Part shown: positions 1-13,440 of the stretch, in pieces
Position numbering within the stretch: the stretch's first letter is position 1
How the letters are laid out: the number at the start of each line of letters is the position of its first letter
NCBI RefSeq assembly: GCF_052857255.1
Contig: NC_135497.1
Span: 186,534,084 to 186,598,083 of the forward strand
Direction: 5' to 3'
Length of the DNA stretch: 64,000 nucleotides
Source: Amblyomma americanum
Lineage: Eukaryota > Arthropoda > Arachnida > Ixodida > Ixodidae
The notes under the pieces: model-generated
What the model saw: only the letters and a program-made list of their open reading frames with translations
Told to the model about the DNA's origin: nothing
Databases searched by the model: none
Program-made: the position numbers and the translations under genes

Positions 1-472
1 TGATTTAACTTTCTAAAGAAAAAATGTTTTATATAGTCTTCTGTACGCTATAATTATAATATTATATTAATATTATAATGTCATAGACATAACTATGAAA
101 CAACATTACGAATATATATCGAACACTGATTTCCAGAACATTTCCAGTAAAGATGTTTTTCAACTAGCAGTACTTTGCAACCACATCTCTTAAATATTAC
201 TCACCATAGATTGTGTGCACAGCCCCATTATACTGTCAAAAAACTTTCGTTGTTACCCATTCGCCACTTTCACTCATTGGACATCCCTCAGTAACGGGTA
301 TATATAGGCTTGACTGCATGATATCCGTTCAGAGGTGAGTGAATACCAGTTGCATGTTGTGCTTTATAGTGGGGCTGAAGTGTCGCCCTATAGTTGCTGG
401 TTCTTGCAAAGTATTGTAAGTTGTGTGCCGTCACAACTGGCGGGCCTGCATGCTTGTGCAGGGCTGCTTCAC
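1..472. other. AT-rich non-coding stretch
   Basis: I see no gene here. The first 250 bases are AT-rich and hold a short hairpin, annotated separately. The last bases, CTTCAC at 467-472, look like the left target duplication of the foldback element that follows. A 62-codon open frame on the minus strand (288-476) has no recognisable features and runs into the left arm of that element. Confidence 0.6.
53..79. repeat. perfect AT hairpin
   Basis: ATTATAATATTA (53-64) is followed after three bases by its exact reverse complement TAATATTATAAT (68-79). The 12-bp stem is pure A/T. This could be chance in AT-rich DNA or a cruciform-prone site; no function can be assigned. Confidence 0.6.
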
Positions 473-1117
473 CCATAGAGTTTCTTACTATTAACTAGAG
501 GGAAAGCTGGCGTCCCGCCTATGGGAGTTTGCATGGAGGTTACTCGAGGCCACTTCAGCCATCATGGGCGCTCTAAGCATCATGGGGCGGAGAGCTACCG
601 ACTGCAACCACAACTATTGGCCAAAAAATAATGAAAAAACAAACGTTGTTCGATAATCAAGATTGCCCTAGCGTTTAGTACCCTTTCTATAAATTGCAAC
701 AAACGAGCATAAAAGTATGTAAATGTAAAGTTTGCCCAAAATAAGCGATCGCTTTTTTTTCGTGCCTAACAGGTGCACTTTTAAAAAGAAACATGCTTAA
801 AAAAATGTTGCCGCATGAACACTTTAAGAGCTTTTTGCACTACATTTCGGAAAACATAAACCTTTTATTGGCGTCGTGTGCTGTTGCGTTTTCGCTACTA
901 TGGCTTTTGCGCACTACTTTTACGCCGAAGTCGTCTGCGGGCGGGGCGCACTGTGGATAAGAAATGCCACATCTTAGTAATGCCACTGTGTGTTCCCGAA
1001 AAAATCTGACTGTCCCGCACCAAGTAGCTCATCGCCCCATGATGCTTTGAGCGCCCATGGTGGCTCAGGTGCAGCGCCGCCAGCTTTCCCTCTAGTTAAT
1101 AGCAAGAAACTCTATGG
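473..1117. mobile_element. foldback (inverted-arm) element
   Basis: The left arm (473-598) and the right arm (1024-1117) are near-perfect inverted copies. Both contain CCATAGAGTTTCTT, then CTATTAACTAGAGGGAAAGC, then CATGGGCGCTC and GCATCATGGGGCG, read in opposite directions. The left arm carries about 30 extra bases in its middle. CTTCAC occurs directly outside both ends (467-472 and 1118-1123), so a 6-bp target duplication is likely. The roughly 425-bp middle is AT-rich and has no protein signature. This structure fits a non-autonomous foldback or MITE-type DNA element. The superfamily is unknown because no transposase is present. Confidence 0.75.
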
Positions 1118-1739
1118 CTTCACCTTTTCCAAAATGTTAGATTTATGTTTACATGTTTCATTAATGTTTGGAGAAGATTATTCTAACGCTCACACGTAAC
1201 ATTACAAAAAAACATTACAAAAACAGGACACGGGACTGGCTGAAAGCACTACGCGTTGGTTGACACCTCCTACCTTCAGCGTTGAGTAAAAGGAAAAAAA
1301 AGCCGGGAGCCTGGACGTTTTATCCAATGTAAATTAGGAAAATCGGCCACACAGGACGATAATTCGAGGTTTCTAAGAATTCTCGGAGTGTGTGGATAGA
1401 GTTCCCGCGGTAAAAAGACGAGTTCAGATTCCCCTCAGTTAGTGCACCTTTAAGCACATTCAAATCACATTTGACCAAACAAAAAAGTAACATTGTCCTA
1501 ATGTTTCGGTGCTACCTGGGGAGCAACGGGAGCAGAGTGTAGGGGGGGGGGGGGGGAGAGGCGTTGGGGGTCGGTTTTCGGCTGGTTCTTTGCAATTTTC
1601 TTGAGAACGCGGTCTTGCGATTCGCACTAGTTGAGTACGTCCGCAGTGATAGCGGAGCGCGCGAGCACCTTGTTTGTTGTTGTTGTTGTTGCTATGGGAT
1701 ATTCTGGGGAGGGGGTACTGGTCCCGACGTATGTTGGCC
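1118..1739. other. non-coding, G-run and TTG repeat
   Basis: No gene is supported. The stretch holds a 15-base G run (1542-1556) and a short (TTG)n repeat near 1673-1690. A 121-codon plus-strand frame (1564-1929) overlaps the retrotransposon relic on the opposite strand and is probably a shadow of it. Confidence 0.5.
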
Positions 1740-2890
1740 CTTAGGGCCGCGCGGGCGAAAAAAGGTCGGGTGGGGTCTGAAGTTTGTGTATGCTATTATG
1801 GTCGCTTTGCGTTCCGCTTTGAGCTATGGTGCTCGGGTCCAGCGTGTGACCCGCGCCTGGGAGGCCGCGGGCTGTTTGGGAGTTGATCGTTTGGCGGAGG
1901 GCTTCAGTTCAGTCTGTATAGACGGATAATCGGGAGGTGGAGCCTGCAATGTCGAACGCGTTGTGTCGTAAGGGTTGTGCCGTTTCGGTGAGAGCCCAGA
2001 CAATGGCTGAGGGCGCTACAGTTGTACTGCTGACTCGTGGGATAGTGTGGGCGCGGAGAGATGGTCATTGAGGTATATGCCAGCCAAGCGGGCAGTGTCA
2101 GTGACGGAGCGACCGGTCAAAATGTGATATTCAGTGGCGGCGGCGGCAGTGATGCCACGGGCGATCATGTCGCGAGCGTGGTGGCGTTGCCGGGCTGTCT
2201 TCTTTTGGCATGGCGCGGGTGGTGACAGCGTATGCAGATACCTCGGAGAAGGAGGCTCGAAGGCGTTGGTCGAGGGTGGGGGTTCGGTAGGCTAGTTTCT
2301 GCGGAGGTCATATTCTTGCAGGCGAACGCCTTGGACCGTGTAAGTGCAGCGGTCGGATTGGGTGACCTGCGCATGTTCAATGATGTCCTTGAGGGGTTCC
2401 ATTTGGTTAAGGCAAGCGAGGTTGTGAAGGGTCGCGTGAAGCCTGTTCCACATACAAGCGAAAACGCTAGCGATTCCTGCCGGCGCGGCGCGAAAACCGT
2501 TTTGAGTCGTCGCGTCGGCTCGAGTGGCCAGAGCGACAAGGTTCCAACAAGTTGGAAATGTTCGTTGCGGCGCGCCGCTCAATCGCTCAGTTCGCTTAGT
2601 CGCTTGCATGTGAACCAGCTTTGACGCAGGAGGCCGGTAATCGTTCAGAGCAGCTTGTTGTAGAGGACTCGCAGCAGGGCGAGTTGCCACTGCGTGGGGT
2701 CAAAGTTCACTGCGCCGTAGGTAAGCCGAGATACGTATAGCGAACACGCTGATAATGCAGGTGCAGGCGCCCCCCTTGCTTGTTGCCTGTGCGATGTATT
2801 AACTTTAGCAGGGGGTAACATTGCCGGGTTAGTTCGCGCATCCAAGTACCGGCATCGCCTTTCTCGTTGAAGTAGGCACTCAGTATACAC
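1740..2890 (-). pseudogene. decayed non-LTR retrotransposon, RT C-terminus and RNase H
   Basis: Reading the minus strand from 2890 down, three frames take turns carrying protein-like sequence. First comes a segment like the end of a reverse transcriptase (RT thumb), with HRTGNKQGG and VSRLTYGAVNFDPTQWQLAL, near 2660-2800. Next is a 132-codon open frame (2292-2690). Then a stretch resembles an RNase H start (ARDMIARGITAAAATEYHIL). Finally SVYTD-stop-TEALR matches the RNase H 'TDS' block, with an in-frame TGA at 1909-1911 where Ser is expected. Frameshifts, for example near 2645-2690, and stops show it is dead. Such RT plus RNase H arrangements occur in several non-LTR (LINE) clades abundant in ticks. 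The clade cannot be fixed, and there is no clear 3' tail. The call rests on motif resemblance only. Confidence 0.5.
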
Positions 2891-5323
2891 ATGTATCCGT
2901 TAGTGAGTATTTTCCTTTTCCAGGGAGAGTGACATATGCCGGTGTCTTGGAGGGCCGATTCGACTGCATAAATGTTAATCGACTTATTTCATCAAGCTTA
3001 ATTCAATAGACTGTTCTGAGCACTGTGTCAAATACCCCCCCCCCCCCCTCCCCCACCCCCCACCCCCCCACCGTCACCCTTAATTTTTTTTTTGCCGCGT
3101 AACTGAAACCCAGTGCGAAATGGGCGCTTTTCCTGTGCAGACGTCACGTGGTGTGTATAGCTGTCACCCGTCTGTGTCGGCACGGCAGCTCAAAGCCGCA
3201 GACGCCCACATCGGCGATTCTGGCCTACTACTTCGCCTCCTCATTCGGTGAAGCTAGGACCACACAAAACAGTGTGAACAATGTTCGAAGGGGGAGCCTC
3301 CGTATGTGTGCCTTTAGCCAGGAGGTCTAATGGTGCAGGCTGCGTTGCCATGCCAGGCGGTGGCTGCTCTGTCGATGCGTGCCAACCGCAGCAGCCTCGT
3401 TTTGCAAGGGAGAATGCAATGTACGATTGCGCTTCGAGTGTCCCCTCTAAGTCTGACAGTCACTGTGCCTCTCCTTTCTTCGCAACTACCTCTTCCTCTC
3501 TCCTCCCGCCCCGACGGCTGCATACAGCGGCAGCACTTCTACGTGCTTGTAAATCCTGGAGAGCCGGAGTAGCTCGAGTGCGTTGAGCGAAGCGTTGTCC
3601 ACAAAATTTTGCGCGAAATGAGCAAGTAACTGCGAAAATTGTCTCCTAGTAACGGCGGCTAAAATCCTTGCCATCTTTTCCCTGCATACCACCGACAGTG
3701 GTGTTAGGGGTGGTATTGAGGCGAGTTTGCAGTTTCGGGACCCGTAGGTTGCGTCTCTTTTGTGGCGCCCGTCAGAAATAAACTGATTTCTGCAGAAAAG
3801 GTGCAACATGGTAGCACCTTCGTGTTAAGTGGCAGTTTTCACGCAAGATGATGGAAAGTGCATTGATGCTGTTCTCTACAGCTCCAAAAGGGCGATGGAA
3901 TGCGCAGAGGGCGCAAGCAGTGCCAGCTCCACAACAGCAGTGTCTCTTTATTTTGTTGAATGTCTTATCAGACAAATTTTTGGATTTAAAGCCAGAGCTG
4001 TGTGAACGACATTTTTCGGCGCCCGACAAGAGCGGTGACGGTAAACGAAGGCAAAGAATTTTAGCCCCAAACTGTCGTGCCGCCCAAGCATAGCAGCTAG
4101 CTTCGATGCAGGCGCCAAGCATTTTCGAGCCTCAAAAACAGTTTGCGGTCTACGATTTACAACTCGCGATCTATGGCATCAAAAAGGAATGCGCAACGGG
4201 ACAACGTTGCTCAAAATTTCTGCGCAGCCTTGGCTGCAAGCAGAAAGCCTGTTCATCAACAGTGCAGCCATCATTCTAATTATCATAACACGAAGATTTT
4301 CAGTTACCGCGCGTACAACAGAGGTGGAAGATGTAACATATCTGTGCCCGTTAGAGTTCCACGCTCAGGCTGCATGCTCTGCATGACCACAACAGGTGTA
4401 CATTTCAGCACAAAAGTCGCCTTTTTTCCCAGGCTATAGGAGAAGAGTGCGCTAACACGTAGAACCGAAATAGTTGCGTTTGCATGAAGTAAAAAAAAAT
4501 TGCATCCTAACTGTGCAATGATTCTGAGCAAGCACCATTAGGTTATCGTGTTTTTAAACTGCAGTCATATTTTCCCGGTTAAGTACTACCACAGAGTCCA
4601 GACAGGATGATCATTTGACGCAGCGCAGTCACCCTTTTGTAGTGATTGAGTGAAAATTACAACTGACCCTGTAGTCAGGAGTGGTGCTACAAGTTGCTCG
4701 AAGCTACAGCGGAAAGCGGCATTCATTGAGCTTATCCACTACGTGCTCATTGTCCTTATCGCCGTCTTTCTAAGTTCCAGGCTCTCATTCGTCCACATAC
4801 ACTGCGCATTCTGCCAACCGCATACGACGCCTGTCTTAGAGGTAGACTGAGGTAGATTATAAAGGGTCCTATAGAGGTAACCTTTGGAGGTAGATTGTTT
4901 GCATCTAGGATGGAGAAGCAGTGGCGTAGTTTCGTTCATAAGTGAATGACTAAGTGGTGGCGGATTGTTTTAGGGCGAGTGCATGCTGTCCGCGAAACCT
5001 TGACTTAGCAAACCATCGCGCTTCTGCATACCAGAGCACAGAGCAAGGGATGAAAATTCACCTAAGAGACAATTTGAAGAGTGCCTTGTAGGCTGACCTC
5101 GTGTTTGCATTACAAAAAGCGAGGGTACGAACCTTGAGAAAAGTATAAGCGGACAAGAGACAGAGGGGGGTTTGTAGCAAATATGAGGCTGTCTCTTTTG
5201 CACTACTTATGCCAACTATGACTCCACACTGAAGAGTGTGTACATTCTTCTCTCAACAGAGGTAACTTTCTTAAGTACGCTTGCTTGAAAAAAAAGGTAA
5301 TTCGAGTATTTTTTTATATGGCT
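2891..5323. other. non-coding stretch
   Basis: No convincing gene. Open frames here are 60-116 codons, overlap each other on both strands and lack recognisable domains. Around 4840-4900 the motif GAGGTAGA is repeated a few times. A C-rich block at 3035-3073 is listed separately. Confidence 0.5.
3035..3073. repeat. C-rich tract
   Basis: A run of 14 C is followed by shorter C runs separated by single T or A bases. The complementary strand has several G runs of five or more and could form a G-quadruplex. Confidence 0.85.
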
Positions 5324-5468
5324 TATGGTTTACGGGGCTTTAACGTCCCAAAGCTACTCGTGATATGAGGGACGCCCTTGTGAAGAGCTCCGGAAATTTG
5401 GACCACCTGGGGTTCCTTAACGTGCACTGACATCGCGCAGTACACCGGCCTACAGAATTTCGCCTAAA
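5324..5468 (-). mobile_element. SINE, subfamily B, 5'-truncated
   Basis: On the minus strand this is the body and 3' end of the tick SINE that I call subfamily B here. The recognisable blocks are GTGCACGTTAAGGAACCCC, then CCGGAGCTC, then CGTTAAA near the 3' end at 5324-5345. The tRNA-like head with its A and B boxes is missing, and similarity stops near 5468. No target duplication was identified. Confidence 0.8.
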
Positions 5469-5485
5469 AGCGCACCATATAATCG

Positions 5486-5522
5486 CCTCGTAACTGCATG
5501 GCAGCGCTACGCAGTTACGAGG
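5486..5522. repeat. perfect 12-bp hairpin
   Basis: CCTCGTAACTGC (5486-5497) and GCAGTTACGAGG (5511-5522) are exact reverse complements separated by 13 bases. It lies between the truncated SINE and the long TA tract. Confidence 0.8.
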
Positions 5523-5554
5523 GACAATATGCCTGTGCATGCTAAGCAACGATG

Positions 5555-7581
<2,027 letters not shown>

Positions 7582-7614
7582 GGGGGGGGGGGGGGATGAT
7601 GGGGGGGGGGGGGG
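7582..7614. repeat. double G14 tract
   Basis: Two runs of about 14-19 G are separated by ATGAT. This is a strong G-quadruplex-type sequence on the plus strand. Confidence 0.9.
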
Positions 7615-7848
7615 TGCAGTGAGTGAGCAGATTGGGGGGAGCAGCTGCACAGTCTGGAGGAGCTCCGAGGAATCGATACCCGCGTCCAATTCTTCTCTTC
7701 TCTCTTTTGCGCCTCCCCTCCACCCTGTCTACTCCATGTTTTCTTGCAGTTCGTGTACAGCGTGGCGCGTAAGCTCTCATCGAATGCTCTAGTTCCTTCC
7801 TGCTCCCGGTTTCCGGCAATCGCTTTCTTGCGGCCCCTTCTCGTTCCC

Positions 7849-7849
<1 letters not shown>

Positions 7850-7908
<59 letters not shown>

Positions 7909-7927
7909 TTTCTTTCTTCCTTTCTTC

Positions 7928-7978
<51 letters not shown>

Positions 7979-7980
7979 TT
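7850..7980. repeat. (TTTC)n microsatellite
   Basis: Tetranucleotide TTTC repeats run from about 7850 to 7980 with a few interruptions of the TTCC or TTC type near 7905-7928. The tract is pure pyrimidine on the plus strand. Confidence 0.95.
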
Positions 7981-10248
7981 AGAGCCAGCCTCCTCCCAGC
8001 CATCGAGCGTCCACCTGTCCTCTTTTAGTCCACGGTTAAGCGCCTGGCTCCGCTTCGAAACAATAGCAGCTCTGCAGTTCTTCTGCCTTCGTGACCGAGC
8101 TAATGTTTTTTTTTTTTTAAAGGGAACTCTTTCTAACTTTTCGTCCCTTTTCCTTCTGTTCGGTTTCATTCGCTGCACTTCTCTCTGTCAGTTTTTTTTT
8201 ATTTACTTGATCACCCTTTATTTATGCCGCCGATTTTCCTCATTCAGCGTCCGGCTAGAACGGCACTACTTATCGCTCCCCCCTCCCGCATGAAACGGCT
8301 GCCCGATCCGTACTCTTTTTCTGATCTGAGCAGGCTGGGTATAGAAATGTTTTATAAGAGCGATGAACTTTTCGCCTGAGAACTCTAAGAGAAGCTGCGG
8401 CTATCACGGGGGCGTACCGTCGATCTGAAAGCCTCCATACTTATTTCCCAGCTCCCGATCGAATGACGTTGACAGGCGACAGTACCGCACTTACACTTCC
8501 ATTATCTACTTCCTTCGCCCACCTGCAACGAACGAATTTTTCTTTAATGCTGCGCCCTTTTTTTTTTCTGCAATAAACTCCGAACAGAGAACACAATAAT
8601 CGCTGTCCCTGACCAACGTACTCGTTTTCGAAATAAAACTCGCCGCCTTGAAGGGTGCTTCCTTTTGCCACTTCCAGATATTTTTCCTCTCCCAAGTACT
8701 TGCCTGAGGTTTACTCTTTCGACACAGCATTTCCTTTCGCGACGTTCTACGGGTGTTGGCTGCTTGAGTGACCATTTCTCGTCATTGTGTTTCCCAAATG
8801 TTTAATATTCTTACCTGTCTGCAATTACGCGACGATTGGCAGTTCGCGCGGCCGTGTCAACTCTTCGTTGGCCCTCTTTTCGCATACCCGCTGCCACGCG
8901 CGCTTCTCCTCTCCTTCAATGGATTTCAATCCCTCCCACTGGGCATCTGAAGAGGGCTTAATGAGGCTTGACTGTTGCGCGCAGTCAACAAAGCCCAAGG
9001 GGGTATCTTTGTTTCCCTTGCAGCTACCTTCCCCCAACCTTCTCGCCAGTTGTCTAGTAGTTTTTTCATCACTCTTCCGCTTATATGACTGCATTTTGTT
9101 TCCAGTTTTTTGCGTCCTCCTGTCACTTGCTTACTTACCCGCGTCTTGATTTTGACGTTATCCCCAAAGCGTTGAATATTACTGTGCTGTTTGATTTCTG
9201 ATTTAGGTCTGCGTTTTTATACACTCTTCTTGCCCCTTCTTTTCCATCTCACTTGTCCTCTCCTTCTTCTCTGTTCGTTATGAATCATACTTGCCTTATA
9301 TTTGGCCTCCTTAGTTGCTGCAGGTATACATGCATTTTTGCCCGCGTATTCATCCCTTTTTTGTAGACATATTTTATCTCCACTTTTGTACTGACCTGAA
9401 AAGTATAGTAAATACAAAAGGAAAGAAGAAAAAAAAGCCGTTAAGCAAGCTAAAATGCTAAACTAGTGAACTAGTGGACAGGTCATTGCACATTCTGTGC
9501 TTCTGTTTTTGTATATAGATGACGTTTGGTCGTGAAGCCGTCCGGTATGATCGAAGTTGTTGGCTGTAATTTGCCTTGCTTCAAGATAATTCGACGCACT
9601 TGTTTATTAGGTTGGTTTTCTCGTTCTGGATCAAAAAGAAGAAAAACAGAAAGAACACCACCGCGTCAAGCGCCGCTACTGGCGAAACGTGCGGAAAACG
9701 GATTACCCTGTCTTTCGGGACAAATAACATGTAGCGAGCAATGCTCTGTATGGACGACGCGCCGGAACAAGACAAAAAAAAATTACAGGTAAGGCACGTG
9801 GCTGCGAATCTGAGCGTGCGCGCCGAATCATTGCCCAGAAAGGGGGCGCGACATAGAGGGAAAAAATTGAGCCGCCTTCACCCACGCCTCCTGATATGGC
9901 GTTCTTCAGTGGTGTTTTTGTTTCTGCTCGCTGACGAACGGTAGCAAATTCGTTCCCCGCGGGGTGATCGGCAAGCAAACGTCGTAAGTTTAGGGATGCG
10001 CGATGATAACATCGAACACAAATCAGCGCAAGGGAAGACACACAAAAACGCAGAAAAACGGATTCGAAGCTTTCTTCGTTCCTGATACTCAGAGAGCTTT
10101 TTATTTAGCTGGCGAATACTGATGCCATTGGCTGACTATAAGTTTTATTACCTTTACCCTGATTATCGATGACATCGCGCTTTATCCGGTGGCCAGGCAA
10201 GGAAACAGGAAAGTGTGTCCGTGGAACGGGATGTCTGAATGTTAGATA
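7981..10248. other. non-coding stretch
   Basis: No gene supported. The plus strand is pyrimidine-rich up to about 9400. Open frames are at most 120 codons and overlap on both strands. Nothing recognised. Confidence 0.5.
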
Positions 10249-10272
10249 CCCCCCCCCCCCCCCCCCCCCCCC
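10249..10272. repeat. C24 homopolymer
   Basis: An uninterrupted run of 24 C. Its length in this assembly is unreliable by nature. Confidence 0.9.
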
Positions 10273-11147
10273 ATTCATCGAACTGACTATTTCCCCTCTT
10301 ACCCTCCTCCTATGTGGCTAAACCGTAAGTGCTCGTCGTAATCTCGAAGGCAAATGTGCTTCTGCGAGGACTTGCGGTCTTCCTAAATGTTTAATTTGGA
10401 CCTTAAAGGCCGATATGGAGCTTTGAAAAGCCCTCATGCCCCGTTCGTTACTGCTGCCTCATAAAAACTCCTCAGTGTCCTCACTCATGCCACCTATGCC
10501 AATTCCTTGGTCTTAATCATATACGAGTGCAGCATTGAATTCGTTCACTGCTTCGTTCGCCATACTTTCGATTTCCGTGATATAGTCAGCCTTCCTATTC
10601 AAGCAGCACGGCAGTATACTCTTAGATATTCACTTGGACTGAATATTGAACAGTGCTGGTCAACTAGCGTCCTTTCCATCCGTTTAACCAACCTTTATCT
10701 AAAAATGAAAGAAAGAGAGGAGCGAAGAGCGAATACAGTCCCTTTTTTTTTTCTGGATGTGGAATACATCCTACAGGTTTTGCTTAACCGTGTATAAGAA
10801 CTACGCGTTTGTGAAATACTGAAGGGCCCTTAACTCACTATGCGTCACAGTGGTATACTTACCCCTACTCTCGCCGCTGCTAGCATTCCAGGGCTCCGGG
10901 GCAGATGAGTTTTCTGGACGCTGGGTAATCCGGGAGCAGCACATGGAGCACTATCGACTTTTTTTTTTTTTGACCATGCTACATCGTGAGGCATTTTTCC
11001 CATCCTTTTCATAATTTCCATAATTCCATGAATAAGGGGCGAATATAGGGCGCAGCAGCGTTGGAAATGTTTCCTGCACCTTTACACAGCGGGTGCACAG
11101 AGCAGGGAGTCACTGAACGCGTATAATGCAAAGAAACCGATTGGCGG
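10273..11147. other. non-coding stretch
   Basis: No gene or known repeat recognised. A 96-codon plus-strand frame (10507-10797) has no domain signature. Confidence 0.5.
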
Positions 11148-11158
11148 AATTCAAGAAC

Positions 11159-11476
11159 CCCGCCGCGGTGGCTCAGTGGTTAGGGCGCTCGACTACTGAT
11201 CCGGAGTTCCCGGGTTCGAACCCGACCGCGGCGGCTGCGTTTTTATGGAGGAAAAACGCTAAGGCGCCCGTGTGCTGTGCGATGTCAGTGCACGTTAAAG
11301 ATCCCCAGGTGGTCGAAATTATTCCGGAGCCCTCCACTACGGGCCTATTTGTTCCTCTCTTCTTTCACTCCCTCCTTTATCCCTTCCCTTACGGCGCGGT
11401 TCAGGTGTCCAACGATATATGAGACAGATACTGCGCCATTTCCTTTCCCACCAAAAACCAATTAATTAATTAAAAA
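11159..11476 (+). mobile_element. Ruka-like SINE, subfamily A, full length
   Basis: A complete tRNA-derived SINE. It has an A-box region (GGCTCAGTGGTTAGGGCG) and a perfect B box GGGTTCGAACCC at 11212-11223. These are followed by a body with GTCAGTGCACGTTAAAGATC and CGGAGCCCTCCACTACGG, and a 3' part ending in TTTCC..CCAAAAACCAATTAATTAATT. The internal boxes imply RNA polymerase III transcription; movement needs a LINE reverse transcriptase in trans. It is flanked by an 11-bp target duplication, AATTCAAGAAC, at 11148-11158 and 11477-11487. This is the best reference copy of subfamily A here. Ruka-type SINEs are established in ixodid ticks; the name is given from memory of the family, not from a search. 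Confidence 0.93.
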
Positions 11477-11487
11477 AATTCAAGAAC

Positions 11488-12628
11488 AAATCTGTTATAT
11501 TTGAGGATGGTTGGTTGAAACGGCTGCAGGCCGGAAAGTATGAAATTTCACTCGTGGGTTAAAAACGGGGGAGCTACAGTTTCGGAGGAGCTGCACTTGG
11601 ATAAAATGACTGCGCGCCGAGATGAACGCGGAGCGGTACCCCAGAGCCGTGCAAGCCAAGGGGCCAAGTGCGGTCATCTGACTCGCGAACAGCTGCGAAG
11701 CAGTGACAAACGCTGGAAAGCGTTCAAAGCACATAAGCATGGCATTGCAAGGGTAGGAGGCAGATTGAGGAGAGAGCTCCATCGTACACTTCAAGGGCCT
11801 TTTTTTTTTGTTAATGTCAGAGCTAACATAACATGCATTTGCACGATACTTTGGAAAACTATCATTTCAGCCTATTATGACCAATGAATAATGTGCCTTG
11901 TGAGACACAACGGAACGAGGACCAAGGGCTTGATTCTACATGTCATATAAATTTTGTTTCCGAATTCTTCGCTGAGTACATGACATTTTCAAAGCGCAGT
12001 AATAGTGGTGATTTCCTTTTACTTTGCTTTTTCTATAGCCTTTACTTCTTTAAATTCCTTTCCTTTTGTATATAGCTCTATAAAGCGCGTGCAAGTATCG
12101 TATAAACATCGTAATTTACTCTTTCGTGTTTTTCATTTTCACCGCACCATTGCGTACGCGTAGCACTTTCCGTTTACAAAGAGGCCCGAACACCGGGCGC
12201 GTAAATCGCACGACACATCGCGCACCGTTTTTCGCGACCAGACATTTCCTATGCTGCGTCGGCAACAACAGGGGAGGAGGTTATCCCCAGGGAAGGCGCC
12301 GGGGCCAGCGCGGTACTCTCGCGGCTTATCGAGCGCTTCAGGGCGCACGATAACGAGGCAGCGGTAGATGCAAACACTCGCCGCGTATTGCCCGACAATT
12401 GCATTAATGGCTCGCTGCTGTACGGAGCTCGGTATGCAGCATATATTTCGGCCTAGATCTTCCATTGTATCTCACTTAGTACCGCTTCTCCTCCTGGTTC
12501 TTTTTATATGTCGTGCTTAGTCATGGCGTATAGGCTGGCTGCCATGGTATGGCCTGCCGAAGACAAACAGCATCGTTGATCATAAGTAATACGGCATGTA
12601 AAGCTAACGCCAAGGCACATCTGCTTTT
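11488..12628. other. non-coding stretch
   Basis: No gene. Frames of 115 codons (11540-11887, plus) and 108 codons (12139-12465, minus) show no domain. Confidence 0.5.
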
Positions 12629-12730
12629 GAGTACTAAGCTGTGGGTTCGAACCTAGCCGCGGCGACCGCGTTTTAAAAGAGAAGAAATGCAAAAACACTC
12701 GGGTGCTGACATTTCAGTGCACGTAAATTA
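12629..12730 (+). mobile_element. degraded tRNA-derived SINE fragment
   Basis: A B box, GGGTTCGAACC, is followed by GCCGCGGCGACCGCGTTTT and then, after a diverged spacer, TTTCAGTGCACGTAAATTAAA. This is the head-to-body order of subfamily A, with deletions and substitutions. It appears older than the full-length copies, and no TSD was found. Confidence 0.7.
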
Positions 12731-13440
12731 AAAGACAGGATGAAAGCAGCGCAACAAACGCGATTTCATGACATTGTTGCTGAAACCAAGAATTGTAAAT
12801 GGACATTGACGGAGCACGTAACATGGTGAACAGGTAACCGACGGTCCCTCAAGGTAGTGGAGGGGATTACCAAGGGAACGCTAGTGTATATGGGGTGGCA
12901 GAAATTCGGGTGAGGTTAGGAAGATTCCGGGGATAAGGTTGCTGCAGGTGGCTCAGGACAGGTTAAGTTGAGGTCAGTAGGAGAGCCCTATGTCTTACAG
13001 TGGACGCAGTCGGGATGATGATGATGATGGCGATGATGACGATGATGATGGCGATAGGGGTGGTGGTGGGGATGAGAAATGATAATGACGACGACAAAAA
13101 TCCATGCTGACCGGACTTTTATTACAGGGCTTGCCGCAATTATAGTTTTATTTTTTGGGCGATTATTATTTCACACGGAAGAACCACAGTTTTTTTTTCC
13201 CAGTAATATATCGGTGATCCATCAGCAAGCAACGGCTCTTATAAGGTCATAACAGTCTGTGAGCAGCAGGTGCTACATGCTCGAAGACGAAGCTTGACGA
13301 CCTGGGGGCGCCACTTGGTATGCGACCGGCATGACTGTAAAGTAGCGGACCAATGCCTCAAAACGTAGGACTGCACTACTTAATCCAACGACCTCGCTGT
13401 CTCACCGCGCTCCTGGCTTCCGCACTTTGCTATTTCTCAA
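12731..13440. other. non-coding stretch
   Basis: No gene seen. It contains the (GAT)n repeat listed next and otherwise unremarkable sequence. Confidence 0.5.
13013..13051. repeat. (GAT)n imperfect repeat
   Basis: About 13 GAT-type triplets with GGC or GAC variants. A looser G/A/T-rich stretch continues to about 13090. Confidence 0.85.

Noticed and set aside
11159..11230. Functional tRNA gene from the A and B boxes
   Set aside because: Acceptor and anticodon stems do not fold properly, and the sequence continues into a SINE body with a TSD.
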